64,000 bases of DNA. Origin: Knufia peltigerae (lineage: Eukaryota; Ascomycota; Eurotiomycetes; Chaetothyriales; Trichomeriaceae). This document shows, piece by piece, positions 32,213 through 43,673 of the stretch. Made by a program: the position numbers and the translations under genes. Positions within the stretch are counted from its first letter, which is position 1; the number at the start of each line of letters is the position of its first letter. The notes beneath the pieces were generated by a model. It was given only the letters and a program-made list of their open reading frames with translations, was not told the DNA's origin and did no database searches. The stretch spans positions 1 to 64,000 of the forward strand of contig JAPDRN010000160.1 of assembly GCA_030247855.1 (NCBI GenBank). Reading direction: 5' to 3'.

Positions 32213-32401
32213 TGTTCCGCAGCGCCTGATCCCGCAGTTTCGCCTTCCGATCACGGCGTCATGCGGGGACATGGTGGTCAACAGAGAAACATCACCATCC
32301 TCAGCTTCACTCTTTTTATTGCGAGACTTCTCTCCAGGCTATAATGGCTGGTCTGGCACCGCCTACCGTTTTGAAATCTGAGAAGACCACCACCGAGAAC
32401 C

Positions 32402-34189
32402 ATGTTGGCTCTCAAATCCATGCGAGTACCGTCTCTGGCAACCGAGCACGCGACAACATTCCAAGAATTGCCTTCTGAGATAGTCGATCTTATTGCCAAC
32501 GAACTCTTTGATGGCGGCTTTGGACTTGCAGATGGGCTCCTGACGTTTTCGCTCGTGTCTCGACAGTTTCGTCGGTCGGCGCTGCCTTTCTTGTTCAGTA
32601 ACATCAGTCACGTCGTTAGGGATCGTTTGGACCAGCAAGAACATGGAGCTCTGAGGCGTTTCCTCAACCATCCTCATCTCTTGCGTCACGTCAAGGATCT
32701 CCACATTGCACGACCTGCCGATATACGTGGGTTTGTACCATCGTTGGACGCCGCTAGTGCACAATGCCTTGCAGAGGAACACAAAGGAGCCGACCTGCAA
32801 GTAATCAAGAAGAGCCTACCGTTGATGACTCGCCTCCATCGCATCAGAATGGATTGTTCAGCTGCTATTGCTCTCGAGATACTCAAGGTGTTACCGAGTG
32901 ACCATTTGTACGAAATAATCTTTGACCATATCTATACCTCGTCACATTGGCCAACCTTAATTGAGGCGAGTACCGAACTAGCGACATTCGCCCGGAGGCA
33001 TCGCCTCGCCTTAGGGGCCTATGGACTGTCACCGTCGCAACGCACCACAAATAGCCAGGCTACGTATGATGCGATAGCTCGGGCAGCCGCAGTAGATCTA
33101 CACATGGCCTGGTTGCTAAAGGACAACCGAAAGGCCCAGGGATCGGCGCTAGCGACGCACGGGGGCGCTTGTATACAGGACACGCCTTCCTGGACCGAAT
33201 TGCGGCTTCTGATCAGACGGGCTTGTGGAACAACCACTTACTCCATACGAGATCTCGATTTGACGCTGGTGCCTTGGGCCAACCTTCTCAGGCTGTCCAT
33301 TTTGTGGGAGTACGCAATGCCGATGAATCAATTCATATTCGACGTGGCCCCGAAACTGGGAAACCTCGAGGCGCTGCGGCTGCGGGCTGACCACCAAAGA
33401 CTCTATCATCCGGCTTGCAAGTACGACGTCCCGACCACCGGCTTGTTCGCGGATACGCCGATCGTGCCCGCCTTCGAGATCAACTACACACAGATGGCGC
33501 GACTGAGGGAACTCGAGATCGACGGCATCTGCAATCACATCCCGATCCGGGCGTTGATTGGACCGAAACTCCGCTGTCTGCGTCTGCACCGCGAAGACAC
33601 GCTGTGGTCGGTCTACAGCCCCGAGAGTCAACGGTCGCCCGCGGACATCATCGCGGCCACGAAGATCTGCCCGGGCCTCGAGCGGCTCGAACTGGACATC
33701 GGGTACATCGAAAACCTGTGGCACCCGACGGCGATCCCCGGCGTCGACGTGGACGTGGAGCAGTACTCGTTCCTGAACGCCATCTCCAAGTTCCGGCGCC
33801 TGCGGCATCTCCGCCTGTTCCCTCCCTTCGTGCCGAGGGACTCCCCCCGGTTCAGCCGAAGCGTGCCGCACTGCGTCCCCATCTCGGACGACCAGGCCAT
33901 CCGGGTCTTTGAGCACCTGCGCACCGAGTGCCCGTCGTTGCAGGTCCTGTCCATCGCCGCCATCCCGTCCTTCGTCATGATCGACACCATGTGCTGGGTG
34001 GCGAGGAGGCGGGGCGAAAAGACCATCCTGACCACGAAACACCGGGAGAGGAACTACCAGCACCGGCAGGTCTGGGTCGGACAGCGGAGGATCAGCAGCG
34101 AGATCAAACGATTCACCGCGCCGCCGAGTTACCTCCCGGACTCGGAGGGGTGGATGCTGACGCGCAACGATCTACATGATATCCGTTGA
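32402..34189 (+). CDS. F-box protein
   Basis: An intronless 595-residue protein. An F-box lies at about residues 20-65 (FQELPSEIVDLIANELFDG, LVSRQFRRSALPFLFSNI), the Skp1-binding motif of SCF ubiquitin ligases. The rest is a divergent leucine-rich-like region with recurring LRELEIDG, LRCLRLHRED, LERLELDIG and LRHLRLFP, likely for substrate recognition. The substrate is unknown. From about 33400 to the stop third-position GC becomes very high, with a long antisense open frame as a result, whereas the first half has ordinary composition. Its stop lies 551 bases from the convergent RhoGAP gene. Confidence 0.82.
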   Translation: MLALKSMRVPSLATEHATTFQELPSEIVDLIANELFDGGFGLADGLLTFSLVSRQFRRSALPFLFSNISHVVRDRLDQQEHGALRRFLNHPHLLRHVKDLHIARPADIRGFVPSLDAASAQCLAEEHKGADLQVIKKSLPLMTRLHRIRMDCSAAIALEILKVLPSDHLYEIIFDHIYTSSHWPTLIEASTELATFARRHRLALGAYGLSPSQRTTNSQATYDAIARAAAVDLHMAWLLKDNRKAQGSALATHGGACIQDTPSWTELRLLIRRACGTTTYSIRDLDLTLVPWANLLRLSILWEYAMPMNQFIFDVAPKLGNLEALRLRADHQRLYHPACKYDVPTTGLFADTPIVPAFEINYTQMARLRELEIDGICNHIPIRALIGPKLRCLRLHREDTLWSVYSPESQRSPADIIAATKICPGLERLELDIGYIENLWHPTAIPGVDVDVEQYSFLNAISKFRRLRHLRLFPPFVPRDSPRFSRSVPHCVPISDDQAIRVFEHLRTECPSLQVLSIAAIPSFVMIDTMCWVARRRGEKTILTTKHRERNYQHRQVWVGQRRISSEIKRFTAPPSYLPDSEGWMLTRNDLHDIR

Positions 34190-34740
34190 GGTCGTGGCGG
34201 TCGTAGCGGCTGTGGTCCTCGTGATATTCATCTGTTGGTACAGGCAGCGTTTTGTGCCGTACATGGGTACTCCGTTGCGTTGGGTAACACAGCTGCAAAT
34301 ACACGTATGAGTGGAGAATACAAAAAAGTAGATTGACATTCCAACACTGAAACAATGCTCAGATCGCAAAAAGACACCGATTACTGTGATGACATTTTCG
34401 ACTTCTCAAGGTATACTCGTAGATACCTACCTACCTACCAGGTAGGCAAGTTTGGTAGTGTCGATGAATCATTTCGTGCCGTCCGTCCGTCCTTCCCGTC
34501 CGCTTCCCTTGTAGAAAAACGAACAAAATAATAACCCCCAGCGACCCACTCACTCACTCGATCGCGCCATCAACCAAAATGAACACACCCATTGAGCCAT
34601 GTTCGTCACAGACCGGACGAGTGAGTACTTTATGTATGCCGAAAATCAACACTGAAGACAAATTCCCCAGGTTGAAGATGTTAAAAAAGAGAGAGAGAAA
34701 TTGATATTACAAGGGGAAAACCCCTTTTCACTGATTTGCT
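34190..34740. other. Convergent 3' flanks with TACC repeat
   Basis: AT-richer spacer between two GC-rich gene ends. It holds four TACC units (34424-34439) ending in the inverted repeat CCTACC-A-GGTAGG (34434-34446). No gene seen. Confidence 0.5.
34424..34446. repeat. TACC tandem repeat with inverted GGTAGG
   Basis: Four TACC copies followed immediately by the reverse complement half GGTAGG, making a 13-base near-palindrome. Related AGGTAGGTA-like sequences occur elsewhere in the window (near 500, 46511 and 59334). Confidence 0.7.
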
Positions 34741-37565
34741 TCATTCATCGTCGTCAAAAATCTGAAAGGTGTTGTTCAAGATCGTCTCGACGACCTTGGC
34801 CTGCCACCCGGCGTCCGCAATGTCGGCACCGGCACCGGGTGCCTGGCCGTTTGTGCCGCCGGCGCGGCCCATCAAGGTCGGCGCGAACACGATGGCCAGG
34901 TTGCTCTGCGTCATCTTGTTCTTGTCGCTGTGCGAGGCGACGCGGTGCAGGTGGAGGACGAGGGTCCGGAGGGTGGCGTAGTTGGGGTCGGGCAGGGAGT
35001 TGACGAGGGCGTGGATGGAGTCCCGACGGACAATGTCCTCGTCGAGCTTCGCGGCTTCGATGAAGGCCTGGTACTGTTCCGCGGTCAGCAGCGGGTCGGG
35101 CAGGTCGCGGAGGAAGTGCTTGAGGAGCGTCGTGACCGACGCGATGTCGTTGTAGAAGCTCGTCGCGTCGCGGAAGTCGACCGCACTGGCGTCTGGTGGT
35201 GAACGGTCAGCATTGGTCGTGTCGAGAATCACCCAAAAAGGAAAACACAAATACTTCTTCTTACCTTGATCGAACAGCCTTCTCAGTTCCATAATGTGAT
35301 GCGCAGACCCCGAGGTTCTGTAGACACCCTCGACGTCAAGCCCGTACAGGTCAACGGCCTGCACACACTGATACACGATCGTCGGCACCGCCGTTCCATC
35401 CCTCTGAAAGAGGTCGTCCAATGACACTCCAAAGACCGGCTTGACTGGCGGACCGGCCATCGGACCATTGTGTCGCGAGGGCAGCGCGTTGATGCTTCCA
35501 CCAGAACCGGGGTATGGCCCTCGAGCAGCGCCGTTGGAAGGACCTTGCTGCATAGGTCGTGGTGGACCATTTTGAGGTCCTCCATTCATGCCTGGTCCTG
35601 GTCGTGGCGCGCCATTGGGCCCACCTTGCAGCGGAGGAGACCCTAGACCTTCTCTCCCTGTTCCTTGAGGTGGCATGCCTGGTTGTGGTCCGAGACCAGG
35701 GCTAGCCGTTCGAACCGCTGGGTTGTATCCAGGACCTGGAGGACCTTGACCTCTACCCATATCTGCTCGGAAGTCACCAGGGCCTTGACCCATTTGCGCC
35801 GAACCATAAGCCCCAGCTCGAGGCTCGCTCTGGGGTGGCATTTGAGATGGCGGGCCAGCGTTGGGAGACCGTATTCCCATGTTTTGCGGACTTGTTGGAC
35901 CACTGCCGGGAAATGCGCCTGGCTGGCTTAGAGAGGCGCCTCGTGGTGGACGGTTGACTTCAGAGGATGGCTGTCCTGATTGCACAGGGCTGTTCAAAGG
36001 GCTTTGTGTTTGGGGAGGACGAGGAAATGAAGATGGCCCGTCGACTGGTGTACCATTCGCCGGTTGCGACGCAGAATGAGTATGAAGTGGTGCCAAATCG
36101 CCACCAGATGTATTGCCAATAAACTGATCACCGCCAACAGATTCGATTTGAGGCAGTTGAGGGGCGCCAGATGCCGACAATCGGGTTCCAGGTTGGTTCG
36201 AAGAAAGACCAGGACTGTTTTGCTGCCCAGGAGGTCCTGGTCGTGGGCCGCCATAATTGGGCCCCGGTCCTTGATGTGCAAACTGCTCTTCCTGCTCGTC
36301 ACCTTGATAAGGAGTCACGCCGGATACTTGCCTGCCGTGGTTGGCAGGGTTGTAGTTTCCATACGGATCTGGTTGCGGAGGAGCAAAGGAAGAGGACGGC
36401 TGAGCTTGTTTGGGTGACAATGATGGGTGTTGTTCATATCGGATGTTCTCTCCTCTCGTTCCCGCTTTGTGTGTGAATTGCAGGACATAGTCCACAAAGT
36501 CTCTGTCGTTGTCGATGCTCGCAGCCACATCTCTGAGACTCTTGGTTGTGCCACCGGATTGTCCCTTCATAGGCGTGACAGACAGACCGTAACCCAGGAG
36601 CAGTTTCTCGGTCTGGGCGGCATATCTCTGCATCTGCACAGTGAGGCCAGCATCCGTCTCCTTGATCAAATCTTGTAGAGCCGCAACAGTCTGGGGCCTT
36701 AGAATGGTCACCAGCTCATTCTGCATGGTTTGCGCCGCCTGGACCTTGTGAGCATAGTCACCATCCGCAGCTTCAACCTTGCGTTGTAGGTCCTCCTCTT
36801 GCTGTGCGGCCGACTTTTTGAACCCGGGCAGTTTGCCGGATTGTCGCTCGCCCGTCCTTGCTCTGTCAAACTGCTCCGCCAACGAATTGTATTTGCCCTT
36901 TGCCTTCTCCATGGCATGCTCGGCGTCCTGCACCCGCTTCTCTGCGGAGAGACCTATTTGTTTCTGATGTTTCCTTCCCTTGTCCGAGTTTGCCGCCAAC
37001 TCATATAGCTCTTCCGACATTTGGAGGATCGCGTTCGAAAATTGAGAGCCGTGGTCGGCCATGCGCTCGTGGGTTCGCGTCAATTCTTCATAATGCTGCG
37101 CGAAGGAGCCTTGCCGACTTTCCGGTCTTCTGATCAACTCGTGCGTACTTCGAGTAAGTCGTTTCATGCCATTTGCGTGTTTTTCTTCAAGTGAGGCTCG
37201 TTCTTTCAAGAAACCCGCAAAATCCTGTCCGCGCGGTTAGCTGTTGGTCCTCAATCTGGCCATCTGGGGCTTGCGCACTCTTGTAGATGCTATGCTTTGT
37301 TTCAAGCGGTTCAACAACGTGGTGATACCAATCTGGGCAAGTTGAATCAGTCTGTCTGCGCTCGTGACTGCGCGAAAGTAGTGGCCTCTCTGCTTACATC
37401 TGAAGACAAAACATGTTGCACTTGTTCCTTGTTTGCGGAACTGAGCTGAGCGCCGCCCACACTGACCGGCACAGGAGGCAGCGGAGCGTCACTCTGACCA
37501 GGAGTCCTCGGCGGACCTGGAGGGCCATTTGCAGGCGCCGCACTGGAGTCAACAGCGGAAGCCAT
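34741..37565 (-). CDS. F-BAR and RhoGAP domain protein (Rgd1-like)
   Basis: Four exons (37565-37398, 37332-37279, 37224-35265, 35192-34741) give 877 residues. After a Pro-rich start, residues about 55-330 form an F-BAR/FCH domain: IGITTLLNRLKQSIASTRDFAGFLKERASLEEKHA is rebuilt only when exons 1-3 are joined, and a long coiled coil follows. A disordered Pro/Gly/Gln region of some 300 residues leads to the RhoGAP domain (about 650-860) with FGVSLDDLFQRDG, the arginine finger in GVYRTSGS and LPDPLLTAEQY...AIVFAPTLMG. In yeast Rgd1 switches off Rho3/Rho4 and binds phosphoinositides at growth sites; a similar role in polarised growth or septation is inferred. The third intron splits the GAP domain right after LRRLFDQ. 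Confidence 0.92.
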
Positions 37566-38219
37566 GCTTCAAAGGGCGCTGAATAGCTTTGCGCAATGAA
37601 AAGGCCAATGCGGGGAGGCGGAAGTCGAAGTGTTTGTGATTTTAAAGCCCTGGATCTTGCAAGGCAAACGGTGTGCGACAAGTCACACGAGAAAGAGGAA
37701 GAGTGTCGCCGAATCGCACACTCTGAAGCAACGAAGGGATGGGACGGGGGAGTTGTCAGTACAGAGAGTTGATTTGCATTGCTTGTTGCAGCCCCCCGGG
37801 GATTCCTGACTGGTTTTCGATGGCGCCGCCACACGCGTGTACAAGTGAAGCGTTCTGCCAACATCCGAGGCCTCCAACTTTTTTCATTACCGTGCAGCGT
37901 CATCCCTTGGGGGCTGCGCCACCTACAGATTGTTAAAGCAAGCTAAGATCGCTGCCCTGGTGGCGTATTTTAGAGGGACTCCAGAGGGGCCCTTGCACTC
38001 CGAAGCACCTATTAGATGTCCGTATGGTATGCCTAGGACGTTTTCAACTCCACCATCTGGAAGGCCAGTGCATTCGAGCTGAGGCGGCTGTTAATGCAAA
38101 GGTAGCTTACGTACATCAATCTACAGATATGATATCGTCGTCCAACAACTATACGTTAACCTGTTGTATCCGATGTCTATGAGATTGTACCCTCTACAAT
38201 GTACTTGTCCTACACTCTT
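37566..38219. other. Promoter of the F-BAR/RhoGAP gene
   Basis: Between two minus-strand genes; includes the 5' flank of the RhoGAP gene and the 3' flank of the NmrA-like gene. No gene or repeat recognised. Confidence 0.45.
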
Positions 38220-39503
38220 CTACAACTTTCCTTTCCTTCCATCTTCTACAAGCTTGAGAACAGGTCGAAGATTCTCTGGCTGGATACGATCCCAGAGACT
38301 CCCCATTCCCGCCGTTTGTCCTCGAGCATCTTCGATCCTGAAAAACTGTTCTGCACTTTTGATTCTGTTGGGATGAATCTCGTCCAACAATTTATAATCC
38401 CGACGGATCACACCTTGATTGCGACCTGAATATTTCCACATGTTGAAGAATCCTGTAAAATTCTGTCGAAATGTCATGGCCGCAGGATCCTATACAAGAG
38501 GAAAATGTTCAGTTGCTTTTCCATCCGACTCCACGTTTGGCGTGACTTACTTTGGGATCAGCATTGTAACCACTCGTGGTGTTGGCCGCTCTAGCCGTGT
38601 TTCCACTCTTCCAGTAAGTGTCCAGGTCGGTTTCGATATATCTTGCCGGGTGAGCAGTGACCTTTTCAAAGGCTTTGGCCAAATCATCGTAGTTGATATG
38701 ATCAATGGCCACCTCCAGGTCCATACCGTTTGATCTTTCCGGATGATCAAAAAGCCATCGTCCATAAAATTCACAATCGTCCAAGGACACGTGAACGACA
38801 CCTCCGTCATTTCCCAATGGGACTCTCCAAGTCACGATCCCTTCATCTTCCTCAACGCTCGGTGTGAAGATGGTACCTTTAGCGATGGCCATCTCAATGT
38901 ACGGCCTAAACCATACCCCTCGAAGCCCCTGATGGTAAGTCGGTGGACATGACATGATACGACAAAGATGATGACGATGATGATAAAGGGTAAATCGATT
39001 GCTCTCACTCACCCGGTGGTAAAGACAGCCACTCCCATCTTGTCACTGTTGACTTTGTTCTGTGTTAGGATCCATTCCCCCACTCTTCCTTTGCCGTCGT
39101 AATGTCCGGTCCTGAATTTAGGATCGTAACCACTCTTCTTGTAGACATAATCAAGATTGCCATAGACATAAAACTTGATGCCTTCCTCGAGAGCCAACTC
39201 GTAGCTCCGGATGGCCCAGTATATTTCAGTCTTCTCTCCACAGTTGAAGCCGTCAATGTTGACAAATGCACCGTCACAGCCACGGAACCCTCGTCGAAGA
39301 TCATCGTCGTTGGCAAAAGTACCTTCGACCAACTCGACATTCCCCAAGGCCAACAGCTCTTTCGCTCTGGCCGAGTTGACGTCCCGAGTCAAGACTCGGC
39401 ATTTGTACTTTTTGTCCTTGACAAGGCCTCGAACCACTGGGATGCCTTGAGCCCCAGTTCCCCCAATGACAAAGATAAAAGATGTATGGTGATGCGAAGT
39501 CAT
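38220..39503 (-). CDS. NmrA-like NAD(P)-binding protein
   Basis: Three exons (39503-39013, 38905-38551, 38489-38220) give 371 residues. The N-terminal Rossmann motif is VIGGTGAQG (residues 12-20, GxxGxxG), followed by an Arg-containing strand end VLTRDVN. The middle carries the conserved YGNLDYVYKKSGYDPKF and GHYDGKG. The first splice was chosen because it rebuilds the family sequence FTTGPYIEM; using an earlier acceptor would insert eight odd residues. NmrA-like proteins are atypical short-chain dehydrogenases that bind NAD(P) without a catalytic Tyr-Lys pair and act as redox or nitrogen-status sensors, classically restraining GATA factor AreA. This one belongs to the wider family, so its target is unknown. 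A bZIP gene lies just upstream on the same strand. Confidence 0.88.
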
Positions 39504-40163
39504 GCTTGGATGATGTGTTCAAGAGGACAAAAACTTGATCGATGAACAACTCACTTGGTGAATCCAAAAGACAACGACCATTTGCCAAATTTTAAATCGC
39601 ATTATTCGAGATCAAAGGATCTTGATTAGTCTTCCGTACCGTATATCGGCCGTAGCTAACAACTTTGTTTACTATTTCATGTCGTGGTTGAGACTCTTTT
39701 GTTGCCCTTTGCTGAAATTATCCCGTGGGCCACTCCGCTGCTGTCTTACCTAACTCCCTGTGATCGCTTCGAAACTGGATGCGCCATCATCAAGTCAAAT
39801 CTTTGATCGAGGGTGTGACACCTTCGGATGCTTTGAGGGGATTTAAAAAAACCAGCCGATACCCAGAGGAGTAGTCGCGCAGACGTGGGTACCAACCTCT
39901 GATCACTAATCCATCAAAGAATTCGACAAAGTCGCCTTCCAGATCAAATCTTGTGTCACCTCGAGGGCTTGCTCGTGCTCTCTGGAGAGTGCTCGTATTG
40001 TGGATTGGAGTGTTGGTTCATTAAATTCGTAGCTACTATTGTCCTCTCTCTGTAGCTGATTTGACGTCCGGGGATTTCTTCTTTACTCCGGAGTCCGGAC
40101 TTTGACAGGAGCACTGCCCACACCCTTGAGCATTGAGCATCGAGAGAAATCCTCATGTGTCAT
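39504..40163. other. Intergenic between bZIP and NmrA-like genes
   Basis: Promoter of the NmrA-like gene and 3' flank of the bZIP gene. A TTTACTCCGGAGTCCGGA palindromic stretch lies near 40082. No gene seen. Confidence 0.45.
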
Positions 40164-41319
40164 TTACTCAATCTCGCATATTCTCTCAAAGTCCAAAGGT
40201 TCCTCACCTCTCCGTATCCTCCAGCGATTGCTATTTTCTTGAAATGCATGGGCACCTTTGATGAAGAACGGGTACTTTCTTGCAAAAGCCTCCGTCACCT
40301 CCCATCCATCCATGGCCCAGGGTTCTCCCCAAACGATCAGGCCGTTTGTCTCCTGGGTGTAGCACTGGTCCGTCCCTTCTATCTGACCGTCACCGACCAG
40401 ATCCAAACAAAATTCCAAGTCGTTGATGTTTTGCTCTCCGTAACGGAGAATGTTGTCCCTGACAACGGGATCGGGGAAAATGTCCCACTGCGGATGATGT
40501 GCCATTGTCTTTTGGAGTTCGGTGGGTTGAAGTCCCGGTGGGAGGTGCCGGATGTTGGACGACGCACTCTGTGAGAGAGGCAAGAACGGTGATGGATACT
40601 CGTCCATGTACATGAGGTTGATGTCCAGGCCCAGCATCTCCACGTTGGAAATCAAACCCCGGTACACGTTGTAATACACCAACGAGATGAGGTGGTCGCT
40701 CGACAGAGGCGTCTGCCAGGAGACGTTGTTCCGCTTCTCCTCCTCCAACCGCAGCACGAGATCCTTGATGGTACACAGCCTGTTCTCAAACGTGACTTGG
40801 AACCACTGCTGGCAGGAAAATCGGCTCCGGATGGAAACGAAAGCAGATCCTTTGCCGGGCTCGAACGCCTCGGCCGTGACATGCCATTGGCTCTTCGTCA
40901 CATCCCTTCTTCCCACGACCACCGAATCGTTCAGGTCGACCCGCTCATGCAAGGGTTTACTCTTGATCCTCGCGGCGCGAGGACTAATGCCGTTTTGGTC
41001 TGGTGAAGAAGAAGAAAAAGAAGAGTCGCCGCTCTGACTGTCGGCCGCTTTCTTCAGTGCTGCAGCCTTGCGTCGTCCTAATTCGTCGCGTCAGCGTCGT
41101 GCAGCAATCAGTAAAGCCAATCTTTCCCCCCTTTCCCCAGGACTAAGAGACATGAAGATATGGAGACATACTTGCGGCTCGTTGGTTCAGTCTATTTTGT
41201 AGCTTTCGACGAATGGCCGGGTCTGTTATTCCCGACCACTCGTCGTCGAGGGAGTGCACGTCAGGATGGAGTTTTAATTCGGCGCGAATCGCGGGGACGG
41301 CGGGCACTCTGTCCATCAT
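40164..41319 (-). CDS. bZIP transcription factor with DUF3425 domain
   Basis: Two exons (41319-41172 and 41077-40164) give 353 residues; ATG 41319 is the first in-frame start and has a good context (ACC ATG). Splicing joins DEWSGITDPAIRRKLQNRLNQRAA to RRRKAAALKK, making the basic region of the fungal bZIP family; the leucine-zipper heptads after it are weak or absent, as is usual for this group. The C-terminal 250 residues are the DUF3425 domain, with typical segments such as LISLVYYNVYRGLISN and a run containing HHPQWDIFPDPVVRDNIL, and GEPWAMDGWEVTEAFARKY near the end. These are nuclear regulators of stress or secondary metabolism in filamentous fungi; targets unknown. Confidence 0.88.
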
Positions 41320-42062
41320 GGTTGCCTCGTCAGTCGTCAAAGGACGTGGAAAATATGTGTGTTGTGTTCAGATTAGCAAGTGGACTCGGGAACTGCTTTC
41401 TCTCAAGACGCACTCTGCTGACGACTAACAAGGTGCATTGAAGAGATTCGTTACAGCATTTATTACGGCCGGAGAATGACCATGAGAAACCATTCTGCCT
41501 GTCCAGGCGTTGGGTGTGGAAGGATGGGAACATGAAGGGGCGAATGAAAGAGCCTGATGCACGGTCCCTTATCCCAAGGTGTAAAAGCCTCATGCAACAT
41601 GCTGACAGTGGATCATCTTTATTTCCGACCGTAACCAACCACAATGTCACAGTAACGTCTTGCCAAAAAATCTCCTACACTACGAGACAGTACTGCACAG
41701 TACGGATCAATACTTGTAGACATCAAAAGGAGCCTCACTCCCCATCGACCTCGATTCAATGTGTTTTCTCACCTACTTGAATCCTTCAACAACATCGTAA
41801 CCTCTTGTGAAACCTCAATGCCCTTCGACGACATAAATAGGAAATCTGAAAGACTCTCATTCATCGCCCGATTATTATGCGATTGAGATACAGATTATAC
41901 CCTGGAAATCTTCCCATCCCTCGATAAACGAATGTTCCCATGACCTTTCGATTGCTCCAGACCACTGACAAGGCCGATGAAGGCCGTTGTTTCAATACAC
42001 CCAACCACCCGACACAAAAAATACGTCTCTATGGTACAGTACTCGTGCGTGCCATGTAGAAA
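41320..42062. other. Promoter of the bZIP gene
   Basis: 5' flank of the bZIP gene and 3' flank of the next minus-strand gene. No gene or repeat recognised. Confidence 0.45.
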
Positions 42063-43673
42063 CTAACACCTGAACTGAGCACTGCCACTTCCGCCCTCCA
42101 AGATCTCCACGATCCTCCCCTCCTTCATGCCTCTATAGCCATATAGCTCTCGGGAGTTTTCTTTCTGAACAGTCAAATCTCGACCGTCCGCTCTGACGCT
42201 TCCAGACCCATTGACTTTGACATGGACCATGCCCTCCCATTCTTGAGGATAGTGGATGTTCATACTGCCACTACCTTGGACAACGTGTCGTGCTTGAATG
42301 GCTCTCACAGCCCCTGTCGAAGTTAGAGGGCTTATGACTCTGAGATACTGGCTCCCCGAGGTCGTTGTGGTGGAAATGTTGGATACAGGATCGTTCTCCG
42401 ATACCCCGACGGTATGTATGGACAAGTTCAGCGAGCCGGAGTGCATGGAGATGGTTGTGGACCCGCCATTTCCATGCACCAAGTCACCCGACACGCTACC
42501 AGAGTTTGTCGAGATATCTGTGATCAAGGTTCTGTGATTGGCCATCTCTGGGATGACGGGCTTGCGGAAGAGACCGCCACCAGAGCTGAATCTGACATGT
42601 ACGCTGCCCGATTTCGTCGCCAGACGAAGAACAGCTGGTTTGTCTCCAGACTGAACCTGAATGTTGACATTAATGCTCCCACTAACCGTCGAGAGGTCGA
42701 GAAGGTCGTACAGCTGGTATGTTCCAGTGATGGAATGAGAAGTCTCGTGTTCGCGATGTTCGCGCTTCGGAAAAGGAGGCCAGGGTGATGATGAAGGTTC
42801 AGGGCTGAAGACTGGGAACTGCCTCTTGTTATCCTGTACACCCACGTGTCAGTAAGATTGTTTTGAGGAACGATGACAGATAATGAGGCCCTGTACTTTC
42901 GAGAACGACTTGCACAAGCCGGGGATCATCAACCACAAGCACAGGAGGAGAGCGAATGTAAACCAGCAAATCTTCTTGAATCGACGAGCGCGTTCCTTGT
43001 GGCACTCCCGCCGTCGACCCCATCGTCGGCCTCCGCAGCCTCGACCTCGACCTCGACCTTCACCATGGCGCCTCGTCCACCATCGTCTCCCCCGGCCCCA
43101 TCTACCATTAGAGCCTAGGAAGGCGGTTCCATCGTCCGATTCGTTATTGTCGTAGTTTCGGTCTGGACGCTGATGACTGCACGTATGGTACGGAAATTGG
43201 ACTGGTTCAGGAAGATTTGCGCCGTCTTCGTCGTCTCGAAAAGGGCGTTGCACGTGGGAAATTGAGGGAGAACCAAGTGTACTGGGGGCGCTTACAATCT
43301 CTGGTTGTGCCGGCACTGCTCTTTGCACATTCGGAGAGGCAGAGGTGGTGGGTGGTTGAGATTGAGTAGTATCGGAAGGAGTGTACATGGGTGGTGGATC
43401 GGACGGATCTATTTCTTGTGATAGTTGCGGATAGTGAACATCTCGAGACTCTTCACCGTCAACGGTCGATGCTGTCGGCGTCCGGTTTGTCGCGGGTGTC
43501 TCGCCTGCGAAATTGTCTGCCCATGATCCTGCAGAAGCCAGCCTCTGGGCTTCTGCTGCGGCTGACCTTGATTTGTCTGAGCTGGATGGAGTATGGGATG
43601 CAGACTCGGACGCTGCACCTTCTTCGGAGAACGTCTCGTACGAACGAGGAGGGTACTGTTTGCGGATGGTCAT
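42063..43673 (-). CDS. Membrane-anchored protein with beta-helix-like ectodomain
   Basis: Two exons (43673-42897 and 42833-42063) give 515 residues from the first ATG. The N-terminal 200 residues are Ser/Thr/Pro-rich and disordered (PRSYETFSEEG, DPPPMYTP). Next comes an unusual Gly/Arg/Trp-rich patch (RWGRGRRWWTRR, GEGRGRGRGCGGRRWGRRR), then one membrane segment (ICWFTFALLLCLWLMIPGLC). The C-terminal 260 residues carry repeated short strands with Ser-Gly-Ser turns (TVSGSINV, TKSGSVHV, TNSGSVSG, MHSGSLNL, NGSGSVRA) like the right-handed beta-helix of DUF4097-type putative adhesins. With a basic cytosolic side this suggests the helix lies outside the cytosol. Function unknown; a wall or surface role is inference. 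Confidence 0.72.

Noticed and set aside
33149..34063. 304-codon antisense frame in the F-box gene
   Set aside because: Arg/Asp/Gly-rich low-complexity sequence caused by high GC3 of the sense frame.
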